Below, one piece after another: positions 35,517 through 44,064 of a stretch of 64,000 nt of DNA (position 1 is the stretch's first letter; each line of letters begins with the position of its first letter). This DNA comes from Deltaproteobacteria bacterium UBA1386 (GTDB lineage Bacteria; Desulfobacterota; Syntrophorhabdia; Syntrophorhabdales; Syntrophorhabdaceae). Location: contig DBQU01000025.1 in assembly GCA_002305765.1 (NCBI GenBank), forward strand, positions 71,251 to 135,250, read 5' to 3'. The translations under genes were made by a program, and so were the position numbers. The notes beneath the pieces were generated by a model that searched no databases, was not told the DNA's origin, and saw nothing but the letters and a program-made list of their open reading frames with translations.

Positions 35517-36461
35517 ATGGCCTTTGAGATTCCTAAGATAAAATACACGGGGAAGATCCGGGAGGTTCAGCTGGGCACGGGGGCGAAGGCGGTGCGCATA
35601 GGCGGCGCGAGCTGCTATCCCTTCCACCGTTTCGAGGGCGAGATGCCCAATCTCCCGAGGGTGGCCTTCGAGGTCTGGGACAGTCCTCCCGAGGAATGGC
35701 AGTCTTGGGCCATGGAACCATACGGAGATGTGCTCTCCGACCCCGTCGCCTGGGCAAGGAAATGCATCGACGCCTACGGGGCGGAGATGATCGTTCTCCA
35801 GCTGAGGAGCGCCGACCCCAACGGTGAGAACAAAGGGGTCGAAGAGGTCGTCGAGGTCGTGAAGAAAGTGGCCGATGCCATCGACGTGCCCCTTCTCGTC
35901 TGGGGAACGGCAAACGACGAGAAGGACGGCGAGCTCTTAAGGAGGGTCGCCGAGGCCTGCGAGGGCAAAAATGTTGCCGTCGGTCCCGTTTCGGACAAGA
36001 ACTACAAACAGATAGGCGCCATGGCCATCGGCTACAGCCAGGTCGTCATGGCATCCTCACCCATAGACGTCAATCTGGCGAAGCAGCTCAACATCCTCCT
36101 CGGCAACCTCGGCGTCAACGAGGAGAAGGTCGTCATCGATCCCACGACGGGAGGCCTCGGCTACGGCCTCGAATACACCTATTCGGTGATGGAACGCGAC
36201 AGGATGGCGGCGCTCACGCAGGAGGACGCCAAGCTTCAGTTCCCCATCATCTGCAACCTTGCCCCGGAGGTCTGGAAGACCCGGGAGACAAGGCTGACGA
36301 AGGACGAAGACCCGAAGCTGGGAGACGAGAAGAGGCGCTCCATCCTCATGGAGGCGGTCACCGCAATGACGCTCCTTGTAGCGGGGGCGGACATCGTCGT
36401 TATGCGCCATCCCGACAGCGTATTCCTTGTCCGGGAGATGATAGGCGAACTCTGTGCGTGA
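35517..36461 (+). CDS. acsD: CODH/ACS delta subunit, corrinoid Fe-S protein small subunit
   Basis: A 314-aa TIM-barrel protein. With AcsC it forms the corrinoid iron-sulfur protein that carries the methyl group from methyl-THF to acetyl-CoA synthase. Text such as GGASCYPFHRFEG near 37-49 and TTGGLGYGLEYTYSVMERDR near 204-223 is characteristic. Ribosome site GGGGAGGAAGAG precedes the ATG. Followed 18 bp later by acsA. Confidence 0.93.
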   Translation: MAFEIPKIKYTGKIREVQLGTGAKAVRIGGASCYPFHRFEGEMPNLPRVAFEVWDSPPEEWQSWAMEPYGDVLSDPVAWARKCIDAYGAEMIVLQLRSADPNGENKGVEEVVEVVKKVADAIDVPLLVWGTANDEKDGELLRRVAEACEGKNVAVGPVSDKNYKQIGAMAIGYSQVVMASSPIDVNLAKQLNILLGNLGVNEEKVVIDPTTGGLGYGLEYTYSVMERDRMAALTQEDAKLQFPIICNLAPEVWKTRETRLTKDEDPKLGDEKRRSILMEAVTAMTLLVAGADIVVMRHPDSVFLVREMIGELCA

Positions 36462-36479
36462 CAAGTAGAAGGAGAGACA

Positions 36480-38426
36480 ATGGCCGACGGCAAGGAAAAG
36501 AGCATTGACAAGGCGACCGTTGAGCTTATCGACAAGGCTCAGCGGGAAGATATCTCCACCGTTTTCTCCCGGGCCGACACGCTGAAACCCTGTCCCATCG
36601 GGGTGGAAGAGAGCTGTTGCAAGATCTGCTCCATGGGCCCTTGCAGAATGCCGCGCTCAAGGAAAGGTGAGGGCACGCGGCGCGTGGGTGTCTGCGGTGC
36701 GACCGTGGATACCGTGGTGGCCCGGAACTTTGCCAGGAAGGTCGCGGCCGGTTCGGCTGCCCACTCGGACCACGCCCGTGAGGTCGTCATCACCTTTCTC
36801 AAGACGGCCAGGGGTGAATCGCAGGGTTTCTCCATCAAGGACGAGATAAAGCTTCTCGAGGTCGCCCTCGATTTCGGTATCAATATAGAGAAGCGTGACG
36901 TAAAGGACATAGCCATAGAGCTCGGCGAAAAGGCGCTGAACGAGTTCGGCAAACAGAGCGGCGAACTCATCTACGCGGGAAAGGCGCCCCTGCGCAGGCA
37001 GGAGATCTGGAGGAAGCTCGGGGTCCTGCCGCGCGGCATAGATCGCGAGATAGTGGAGGTGATGCACAGGACCCACATGGGTGTCGATCAGGATTACCGG
37101 CACATTCTCCAGCAGGCCGCGCGCGCGGCGATCGCTGATGGCTGGGGCGGCTCGATGATATCCACGGAGCTGCAGGACATCATGTTCGGCACCCCGGTGC
37201 CCGTGCTCGGCTCGATCAATCTCGGCGTTCTCAAGGAAGACCACGTCAATGTCGTGGTCCACGGCCACGAGCCGCTCCTGCCCGAGATGCTCGTTGCCGC
37301 CAGCCGCGACCCCGGCATCAGGGAGCTTACGGAAAAGGTCGGGGCAAAGGGTGTGAACCTGGCGGGCATGTGCTGCAGCGCGAACGAGATACTCATGCGT
37401 CACGGCATTCCCTGTGCCGGCAACTTTCTGCAGCAGGAGTTGGCGCTCGTCACGGGCGCCGTCGAGCTCATGACCGTCGACGTCCAATGCCAGATGCAGG
37501 GGCTGGCGAGCGTGGCGGAATGCTTTCACACGAAACTGATCACCACGTCCGACAGGGCCATGATCGAGGGCGCCGAACATGTCGAGTTCCATCCCGAACA
37601 GGGGCTCGATATCGCGAAGAGGATACTCGCCATGGCCATAGAGAACTATCCCAACAGGCGCCACGCGGTGTACATTCCGGCCGAGAGTCAGGACATGGTG
37701 GCGGGTTTCAGCCACGAGACGATAACCTACCTGCTGGGCGGTCTCTTCCGGGCAAGCTACAGGCCGCTCAACGATAATATCGCCAACGGCAGGATCAGGG
37801 GTGTCGCGGGTGTCGTCGGGTGCAACAATGTGAGAACACAGCACGATGCAGCCCATCTTGCCATGATACGGGAACTCATCAGGAATGATGTCCTCGTCCT
37901 GACGACGGGTTGCAGCGCCATGGCCTGCGGGAAGGCCGGGCTCCTTACCCCGGAGGCGGCTCATCTCCACGCTGGCGGAGGACTGGCGGAGGTCTGTGAG
38001 GCCATCGGTATCCCTCCCGTCCTTCATCTCGGGTCCTGTGTCGACAATTCCAGGATACTCATCGCCGCGACGGCCATGGTCAAAGAAGGCGGGCTCGGCG
38101 ATGACCTGTCCGACCTGCCGGCCGCCGGCGCTGCGCCGGAGTGGATGAGCGAAAAGGCCATCTCCATCGGTCAGTACTTCGTCGCCTCAGGGATCTTCAC
38201 TGTTTTTGGCACCACCTGGCCCACGCTGGGGAGCGAGAACGTTACGGAGCACCTCTTCCGTGAATACGAAGATATGTACAAGGGGATGTGGGCCTTCGAG
38301 CAGGATCCCGTCAAGGCGGCCGGGCTGATGATCGCCCACATCGACAAGAAACGCAAGGCCCTGGGGATCGACAAGGGGCGTGAGCGTGTGCTTTTCGACA
38401 TGGCCATGAGAAGGGCCATGGAGTAG
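36480..38426 (+). CDS. acsA: CO dehydrogenase catalytic subunit
   Basis: A 648-aa Ni-Fe-S enzyme reducing CO2 to CO (or oxidising CO). The N-terminal Cys47, Cys50 and Cys55 (CKICSMGPC) and Cys72 (GVCGAT) serve clusters B and D. Further conserved Cys/His residues that hold the NiFe4S4 C-cluster follow (AGMCCSANEI, GVVGCNN, TTGCSAM, LGSCVDN). Length matches AcsA/CooS. In the order acsD-acsA-acsB it supplies CO through the internal tunnel to AcsB. Confidence 0.96.
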   Translation: MADGKEKSIDKATVELIDKAQREDISTVFSRADTLKPCPIGVEESCCKICSMGPCRMPRSRKGEGTRRVGVCGATVDTVVARNFARKVAAGSAAHSDHAREVVITFLKTARGESQGFSIKDEIKLLEVALDFGINIEKRDVKDIAIELGEKALNEFGKQSGELIYAGKAPLRRQEIWRKLGVLPRGIDREIVEVMHRTHMGVDQDYRHILQQAARAAIADGWGGSMISTELQDIMFGTPVPVLGSINLGVLKEDHVNVVVHGHEPLLPEMLVAASRDPGIRELTEKVGAKGVNLAGMCCSANEILMRHGIPCAGNFLQQELALVTGAVELMTVDVQCQMQGLASVAECFHTKLITTSDRAMIEGAEHVEFHPEQGLDIAKRILAMAIENYPNRRHAVYIPAESQDMVAGFSHETITYLLGGLFRASYRPLNDNIANGRIRGVAGVVGCNNVRTQHDAAHLAMIRELIRNDVLVLTTGCSAMACGKAGLLTPEAAHLHAGGGLAEVCEAIGIPPVLHLGSCVDNSRILIAATAMVKEGGLGDDLSDLPAAGAAPEWMSEKAISIGQYFVASGIFTVFGTTWPTLGSENVTEHLFREYEDMYKGMWAFEQDPVKAAGLMIAHIDKKRKALGIDKGRERVLFDMAMRRAME

Positions 38427-38481
38427 CGGATATGGCGGGGACAACGGTGGTTCGGAATGTGAAAGACGAAAGGGTGGATGA

Positions 38482-40689
38482 ATGTCCAAGATCATAGCAT
38501 CGGCGGCGATACGGGGCGCCCGGAGGATCTTCGCCCAGGCCGAGGCGAAATACCGTGAGGCCCTGGAAAAGTACGGGCCTGACCAGGAGATCGGTTTTCC
38601 GAACACAGCTTACTACCTGCCCATCATATACTCGATGACGGGCACAGCGGTCTCGAAGGTGAAGGACATGGAGCGTGTCCTCGATATGTGCCGGAGACTC
38701 ATCCCGCCTCCCGTCAGGGAGAGCGTTCCCCTCCCGTACCTCGCCCCTGCCCTCGACGCGGGCATGGCCACCTTCTTCGCGGAAGAGATGATAGAGGCCG
38801 TGCGTTATCTCGAAGAACCAGACAGGTACGCGGCCGACTCCGAAGAGGTGACGGAAGGGACGATGTGGCTGGGGGCCGCGAACGACGTGATCTTCAGGAA
38901 GAGGGGGGTCGAGTTCGTCGACGGGACCGCCCCCGGTTTCGCGGCCATAGCCGGCGCGGCCCCGGACGCGGCGACAGCGGCCAAAATAGCCCTCGAGCTG
39001 CAGGAGAAGAACCTTTACGTGTTCATGGTCGGGCAGAACGACGGGAAGCGTTTTGCGGAACAGCTGGTCGAGGCCGGGGTCCAGATAGGCTGGCCCACGC
39101 GCCTTGTCCCCTTCGGACCCGATATCCAGCAGGCGGTCTTCGCCATCGGGTTCGCCTGCCGCGTCGCCATGGCCTTCGGCGGCGTCCGCCCCGGGGATTT
39201 CAGGCGCAACCTCATCTACAACAAGGACAGGACGTACGCCTTTGTCCTCGCCCTCGGCGATGTGACGGACGAGTGGTACGCGAACGCGGCCGGGGCGATC
39301 AACTGGGGTTTTCCGACGATCGCCGACACGCCCATACCGCAGGTGCTTCCCACGGGTATCTGCACCTACGAGCACGTGGTGTCCAATATAGCCCACGACC
39401 AGATCGTGCAGAAGGCGGTGGAGGTACGGGGCCTCAAGGTCCAGGTGGCAAAGGTCCCGATCCCTGTGTCCTACGGCCCCGCCTTCGAGGGCGAGCGTGT
39501 CCGTGGTGAGGACATCTATCTCGAGATGGGCGGCGGGCGGACGACAGCGGTGGAGCTGACGACGTCGAAGAACATGGAAGAGGTCGAAGACGGGCGCATC
39601 GAGGTGATCGGGCCCGACGTTCCCGACGTCGAGGCTGGCTCGCGGCTCCACTTCGCCATGGTCGCCGAGGTGGCGGGACGCAACTTTCAGGAGGACTTCG
39701 AGCCCATCCTGGAGAGACAGAACCATCACCTCATCAACCAGGCGCAGGGTGTCATGCACATCGGCCAGCGCGATATCGCCTGGATAAGGATCTCCCGCCA
39801 GGCGGTGGAGAGGGGTTTTACCCTCAAGGACATCGGCAGGATCATACACGCCAAGTACCACCAGGATTTCGGCGCCATCTTCGACAAGGTGCAGGTGAAG
39901 ATCTATACCGACGAGGCAAAGGTCCGCGAGGTCCTGGACGTTGCCCGGGCAGCGTACGCGCACAGGGACGCGCGCATCGAGGGCATGACGGACGAGAGCA
40001 CGGAGACCTTCTACTCCTGCATCCTCTGCCAGTCTTTCGCCCCGAGCCACGTCTGCGTCATAAGCCCCGAGAGGACCGGGCTGTGCGGCGCCTACAACTG
40101 GCTCGACTGCCGTGCCGCGTACGAGATAAACCCCGAGGGGCCCAACCAGCCCATCCAGAAGGGGGCCGTCATCGATGAACGGTACGGCCAGTTCCGCGGC
40201 TGCAACGAGTACATACGCAAGGCGTCCCGTCAGAAGGTGGAGAACGTGAGCCTCTACAGCCTCATGGTCGATCCCATGACCACCTGCGGGTGCTGCGAAT
40301 GCATAGCCGCCATCCTGCCCATGTGCAATGCCATAATGACCGTCGACCGTGATTTCACCGACATGACGCCCTGCGGCATGAAGTTCACGAGCCTTGCCGG
40401 TTCCGTCGGCGGCGGGGCCCAGGTGCCGGGATTCCTGGGCCACAGCAAGTACAACATCACCCAGAAGAAGTTCCTGAGCGGTGACGGCGGCCTCTTGAGA
40501 ATTGCCTGGATGCCGAAGAGGCTCAAGGACGAGGTCTACGAGCGCCTGAAGAAGAGAGGCGAAGAACTGGGCTACCCCGACCTCCCGGACATGATCGCCG
40601 ACGAAACGGTGGCAAAGACGGAGGACGAGGTGCTGGAGTACATAACACAGAAAGGGCATCCCTGTTTGGGGATGGAAGACTTACTATAG
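38482..40689 (+). CDS. acsB: acetyl-CoA synthase, bacterial full-length type
   Basis: A 735-aa enzyme joining methyl, CO and CoA. The A-cluster is complete: Cys513, Cys516, Cys525, Cys535 hold the 4Fe-4S cluster, and the CGC motif Cys602-Gly-Cys604 holds the distal Ni, matching Cys595/597 of Moorella. The full N-terminal domain that docks to CODH is present (archaeal CdhC lacks it). Start at ATG 38482 lies 55 bp after acsA. Its stop is followed within a few bases by a long AATGACCAA-word hairpin that separates it from acsC. Confidence 0.96.
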   Translation: MSKIIASAAIRGARRIFAQAEAKYREALEKYGPDQEIGFPNTAYYLPIIYSMTGTAVSKVKDMERVLDMCRRLIPPPVRESVPLPYLAPALDAGMATFFAEEMIEAVRYLEEPDRYAADSEEVTEGTMWLGAANDVIFRKRGVEFVDGTAPGFAAIAGAAPDAATAAKIALELQEKNLYVFMVGQNDGKRFAEQLVEAGVQIGWPTRLVPFGPDIQQAVFAIGFACRVAMAFGGVRPGDFRRNLIYNKDRTYAFVLALGDVTDEWYANAAGAINWGFPTIADTPIPQVLPTGICTYEHVVSNIAHDQIVQKAVEVRGLKVQVAKVPIPVSYGPAFEGERVRGEDIYLEMGGGRTTAVELTTSKNMEEVEDGRIEVIGPDVPDVEAGSRLHFAMVAEVAGRNFQEDFEPILERQNHHLINQAQGVMHIGQRDIAWIRISRQAVERGFTLKDIGRIIHAKYHQDFGAIFDKVQVKIYTDEAKVREVLDVARAAYAHRDARIEGMTDESTETFYSCILCQSFAPSHVCVISPERTGLCGAYNWLDCRAAYEINPEGPNQPIQKGAVIDERYGQFRGCNEYIRKASRQKVENVSLYSLMVDPMTTCGCCECIAAILPMCNAIMTVDRDFTDMTPCGMKFTSLAGSVGGGAQVPGFLGHSKYNITQKKFLSGDGGLLRIAWMPKRLKDEVYERLKKRGEELGYPDLPDMIADETVAKTEDEVLEYITQKGHPCLGMEDLL

Positions 40690-40931
40690 TTAATGACAAT
40701 AGCACAGGAAGGAATAATGGCCAATGACCAAATTTCAATGACCAGACAAGAAGAAAATGACCAATAATCAAATTCCAATGACCAGAGAAACAAACAATGA
40801 CCAAAATGATACAGGCGGTCAACTCTGCCCTTTTTCTTGGTCAATTGGTTATTGGTGAATTGGTCATTATCTTTTTCATTGGTTATTGGGATTTGGTCAT
40901 TGGTCATTCTCTTCACTGAAAGGAGATTTCG
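40690..40931. repeat. 242-bp hairpin element of AATGACCAA words between acsB and acsC
   Basis: The left arm (about 40715-40812) repeats AATGACCAA/AATGACCAG with TTCA or ATAATCA spacers. The right arm (about 40840-40912) repeats TTGGTCATT/TTGGTTATT. They are imperfect reverse complements over some 70-90 nt around an ~27-nt middle. The element lies inside an otherwise compact operon and ends just before the acsC ribosome site (AAAGGAGATTTCG). It is AT-rich against GC-rich neighbours. Confidence 0.8.
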
Positions 40932-42272
40932 ATGGCGTTAACGGGGATCCAGATACTGAAGCTTCTTCCCAAGACCAATTGCGGGGAGTGCAAGTTTCCC
41001 ACGTGCCTTGCCTTTGCCATGGCGTTGGCCGCGGGAAAGACCGAGCTTGACCTGTGCCCGCACGTCTCTGCCGACGCGAAGGCCCAGCTTTCGGACGCGA
41101 GCGCGCCGCCCATCAGGCAGGTGTCCATCGGTGTCGACGATTACGGGGTGAAGATCGGCGGGGAGACGGTGCTCTTCCGTCACGAGAAGACCTTCTTCAA
41201 CAAACCCGGTATTGCCGTCCTCATAACGGACGCGATGGAGGACGCCGAGGTGGAACGCCGCCTCACCGCCCTGGAATACTTCCAGTACGAACGCGTCGGT
41301 GTCACGATGAAACCCGAGATGGCAGCCATCAAGTTCACGGGGAACAAGGACAGGTTCATGTCCATCGTCAGGTCCGCCCTCGTCAGACCCTGCGCCGTCA
41401 TCCTCATGTGCGGCGAGGTGCCGGTGATGAAGGAGGCCCTCGACATCATACGTGACAAGAAGCCCCTCATCTACGGGGCAACGCCGGACAATTACGAGGC
41501 CTTCGGCTCTCTGGCGAAGGACTACGGGCTGCCCCTTGCCGTCGTCGGCAAGGGGTTCGATGAAGTGGCCGGCCTGACGGAAAAACTGACGGCCATGGGA
41601 CTCAAGGACCTTGTCATCGACACCTCCTCGCGGGGGGTCGGGGAGGCCTTCACGGACCAGGTGGCCGTCAGGCGCGCCGCGCTCATTTCCAAGTTCAAAC
41701 CCCTCGGTTTTCCCACCATCACCTTTCCCTGCGAGATGACGGACGATCCCATGAAGGAGACCCTCATCGCATCCCTCTTCGTCGCGAAATACGCGGGGAT
41801 AATAGTGCTCAGCGATCTGACCGGCGAGACCCTGTTCCCTCTTCTCCTTCAGAGGCTCAACATATACACCGATCCTCAGCGTCCCATGACGACGAAGGAA
41901 GGCATCTACCCCATCAACAACCCTGACGAGAACTCACCGGTCCTCGTGACGTGCAATTTCTCGCTCACCTACTTCATAGTAAGCGGAGAGATCGAGAACT
42001 CGCGCGTGCCAAGCTGGCTGTGTATAATGGACACGGAAGGGCTTTCTGTCATGACGGCCTGGGCGGCGGGCAAGTTCGTCGGTGACCTGGTCGGTTCGTT
42101 TGTAAAGAAGTCCGGCGTGGAGGAAAAGGTGAAACACCGCAGCCTCATCATCCCCGGCTACGCCGCCGCGATACTGGGAGATCTGGAAGAGGAACTGCAA
42201 GGCTGGAAGATCGTAATAGGCCCGCGGGAGGCGGCACACCTGCCGGCGTATCTGAAGACGTGGAATTCATGA
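40932..42272 (+). CDS. acsC: CODH/ACS gamma subunit, corrinoid Fe-S protein large subunit
   Basis: A 446-aa protein with the N-terminal 4Fe-4S site Cys17, Cys20, Cys25, Cys42 (NCGECKFPTC). A TIM-barrel follows and then the C-terminal cobamide-binding domain. It carries and transfers the methyl group with AcsD. Start at ATG 40932 follows AAAGGAG. It lies apart from acsD, separated by acsA, acsB and the hairpin element, although the two proteins form a 1:1 complex. Confidence 0.95.
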   Translation: MALTGIQILKLLPKTNCGECKFPTCLAFAMALAAGKTELDLCPHVSADAKAQLSDASAPPIRQVSIGVDDYGVKIGGETVLFRHEKTFFNKPGIAVLITDAMEDAEVERRLTALEYFQYERVGVTMKPEMAAIKFTGNKDRFMSIVRSALVRPCAVILMCGEVPVMKEALDIIRDKKPLIYGATPDNYEAFGSLAKDYGLPLAVVGKGFDEVAGLTEKLTAMGLKDLVIDTSSRGVGEAFTDQVAVRRAALISKFKPLGFPTITFPCEMTDDPMKETLIASLFVAKYAGIIVLSDLTGETLFPLLLQRLNIYTDPQRPMTTKEGIYPINNPDENSPVLVTCNFSLTYFIVSGEIENSRVPSWLCIMDTEGLSVMTAWAAGKFVGDLVGSFVKKSGVEEKVKHRSLIIPGYAAAILGDLEEELQGWKIVIGPREAAHLPAYLKTWNS

Positions 42273-42390
42273 ATGCGCATACGGGTCTTTCGCTTAAGCG
42301 AAAAACGGGCATAGGAGCACACGGGGAAAAGACACAGTTTTTTCCTGCTTTATCTCGTATGCCCGTCTGCCCGTAGGCCCGTAAGCAAAG
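42273..42390. repeat. stop-codon-proximal element, GGGCATACG word family
   Basis: Starts at the acsC stop codon: GCATACGGGTCTTTCGCT (about 42276-42293), a TTAAG-centred small hairpin, GCGAAAAACGGGCATA, then CACGGGGAAAAGA; the right side has CGTATGCCCGTCTGCCCGTA. The left half is nearly identical in order and sequence to the element at 17.73 kb, which establishes them as one dispersed family. Confidence 0.8.
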
Positions 42391-42407
42391 ATCAAAGAGA
42401 GGCCGTC

Positions 42408-43286
42408 ATGTTTCTCATAGGTGAAAACCTCAACGTTATGTCGAAGAAACTCGGTGAGGCGTTCCTGAACAGGGATGCCGGGCCGATACGGAAGATGGCC
42501 GAGGCCGAGGCCGAGGCCGGAATGGACATGATCGACCTCAATATCGGGCCCGCGCGCAAGACCGGCCCCGATTTCATGGAATGGCTTGTCGGTGTCGTGC
42601 AGGAGGTCACGGACCTTCCCCTGTCTCTCGACACGTCCAATATAGAGGCAATAGAGGCGGGCCTGAAGACGGCAAAGACAAGGCCGCTCATCAACTCCAT
42701 CTCGGCGCGGCCGGAAAGGATGGAGGCCTTGATGCCCATGGCGAAGAAGTACGGCGCGCCTTTCATCGGCCTTACACTCAGCGCCGAGGGAATTCCCCGC
42801 GATGCCAACGAACGGGGGCTCTGTGCCGCCGAGATCCTGGCGGCTGCCGCGAGCCACGGTGTCGCGGAGGAAGACATCTGGATCGACCCCATCGTCCTGC
42901 CCGTGAACACCCAGCAGCTCCAGATCCAGGGTTGTACCGAGTTTGTCATGATGTTGTCCGACATTGCACCTTCCTCTAAGTCCACCTGCGGCCTGTCGAA
43001 CGTGTCAAACGGGGTGCCGGTGCATCTGAGAGGTATCATGAACAGGACCTATCTCATGATGCTGAAGCGCTACGGCATGTATTCCGCCATCGTCGACGCC
43101 TTCGACAATGAACTCAAGGCCATAGCCCGGGGAGAGATGCCCGGGCTGGAAGCCCTCGTCCACCGCGTCATGGACGGCGAAGAGGTGGACCTCGCAAAGC
43201 TCTCGAAGGAGGAAGGCGAGTACATCAAGACTGCCCGGGTCCTCATGGGTCAGACGCTCTATTCCGATTCGTGGCTGGAGATATGA
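42408..43286 (+). CDS. acsE: methyl-THF:corrinoid Fe-S protein methyltransferase
   Basis: A 292-aa pterin-binding TIM barrel that moves the methyl group of 5-methyl-THF to Co(I) of AcsCD. GENLNV near residue 5, DLNIGPARK near 43-51, DTSN near 75 and LSNVSNG near 197 match the MeTr family. It is about 30 residues longer than the ~262-aa reference proteins, mostly at the C-terminus. AAAGAGAGGCC precedes the ATG. Last gene of the acs cluster; a half-element of TTCAAGCG words follows its stop. Confidence 0.92.
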   Translation: MFLIGENLNVMSKKLGEAFLNRDAGPIRKMAEAEAEAGMDMIDLNIGPARKTGPDFMEWLVGVVQEVTDLPLSLDTSNIEAIEAGLKTAKTRPLINSISARPERMEALMPMAKKYGAPFIGLTLSAEGIPRDANERGLCAAEILAAAASHGVAEEDIWIDPIVLPVNTQQLQIQGCTEFVMMLSDIAPSSKSTCGLSNVSNGVPVHLRGIMNRTYLMMLKRYGMYSAIVDAFDNELKAIARGEMPGLEALVHRVMDGEEVDLAKLSKEEGEYIKTARVLMGQTLYSDSWLEI

Positions 43287-43288
43287 AA

Positions 43289-43330
43289 AACGACTTGAGC
43301 GGTTCGAATTGCTTGAATCGCTTGAGAGGC
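43289..43330. repeat. half element, TTCAAGCGA word family, after acsE stop
   Basis: ACTTGAGCGGTTCGAATTGC followed by TTGAATCGCTTGAGAGGCC matches the left arm words of the 8.6- and 22.0-kb hairpins. A complementary right arm is not seen before the toxin-antitoxin promoter. Confidence 0.6.
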
Positions 43331-43395
43331 CGTCGGTAAAGTCTTTTTTCTACGTCATGCAGGCCTTGATCGGAATGAAATGAGACGGGTCCTGT

Positions 43396-43424
43396 TTGAG
43401 GAAACTTTCAGAAATGTGTATAAT
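43396..43424 (+). promoter_or_regulatory. promoter of the toxin-antitoxin operon
   Basis: TTGAGG (43396-43401), 17-bp spacer, perfect TATAAT (43419-43424). Confidence 0.65.
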
Positions 43425-43441
43425 AACGCAATGAATACACA
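43415..43441. promoter_or_regulatory. inverted-repeat operator overlapping the -10 box
   Basis: TGTGTAT (43415-43421) and ATACACA (43435-43441) are perfect 7-bp inverted arms 13 bp apart. They overlap the -10 and start site, as expected for an autorepressing VapBC complex. Confidence 0.6.
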
Positions 43442-43453
43442 TAAGGGGCGGAT

Positions 43454-43648
43454 ATGAGGACGAATGTGGTCATAAATGATGAGTTGATGAGAGATGCCCT
43501 CGAGTCGTCGGGTCTGAAGACGAAGAAGGATGCCATCGAGGCCGGATTGAAACTGCTCGTGCAGTTCAACCGCTTGTCGGAGGTTCGAAAGTTCCGCGGC
43601 AGGTTGAAATGGGTGGGAGATCTGGAAGAGATGCGCACAGACAGATGA
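43454..43648 (+). CDS. vapB: VapB-type antitoxin
   Basis: A 64-aa protein with an N-terminal ribbon-helix-helix-like segment (MRTNVVINDELMRDALESSG), then a basic helical tail that would bind the toxin. The text matches the type II VapB (DUF2191) group. Start ATG follows AAGGGGCGGAT. Its stop overlaps the toxin ATG (ATGA). Confidence 0.85.
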   Translation: MRTNVVINDELMRDALESSGLKTKKDAIEAGLKLLVQFNRLSEVRKFRGRLKWVGDLEEMRTDR

Positions 43649-44064
43649 TCCTTGTCGACACATCGGTCTGGGTGGATTATTTCAACGGGGCAGTGAACCC
43701 ACAAACCGACTGGCTTGATGCAGCCCTGGGCACGGAACCCGTTGTAATGGGTGATCTCATTCTGGCCGAGATACTGCAGGGATTTCAGAATGACAGAGAT
43801 TACCGGAAGGCACAGAGGCTCCTCGAAGGCATTCCTTTCATGGATATGCTGGGGAGGGAACTCGCGGTAAAGAGCGCACAACATTACAGGTACCTGAGAA
43901 AAAAGGGTGTAACTGTCCGGAAGACGATAGATGTTATGATAGGGACTTTCTGCATCCACCACGGCATTACGCTCCTGCACCGCGACAGGGACTTTGTGCC
44001 CATGGAGAAATATCTGAACTTGATGTCGGTTGTTCCTACAAATCTGGAGGAGTATGATGAATAG
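43645..44064 (+). CDS. vapC: VapC-type PIN-domain ribonuclease toxin
   Basis: A 139-aa PIN nuclease. Acidic catalytic residues: Asp5 (ILVDTSVW), a Glu in GDLILAEIL near 40, an Asp in TIDVMIGTF near 97 and Asp in HRDRDF near 115. It probably cleaves tRNA or rRNA when free of antitoxin. The longer open frame begins inside vapB and is rejected. Its end overlaps the start of the DUF3300 gene by 8 bp, an unusual coupling. Confidence 0.88.
   Translation: MILVDTSVWVDYFNGAVNPQTDWLDAALGTEPVVMGDLILAEILQGFQNDRDYRKAQRLLEGIPFMDMLGRELAVKSAQHYRYLRKKGVTVRKTIDVMIGTFCIHHGITLLHRDRDFVPMEKYLNLMSVVPTNLEEYDE

Noticed and set aside
38311..40659. 782-codon minus-strand frame across acsB
   Set aside because: Antisense shadow of acsB, whose metal-binding cysteines prove the plus-strand reading.
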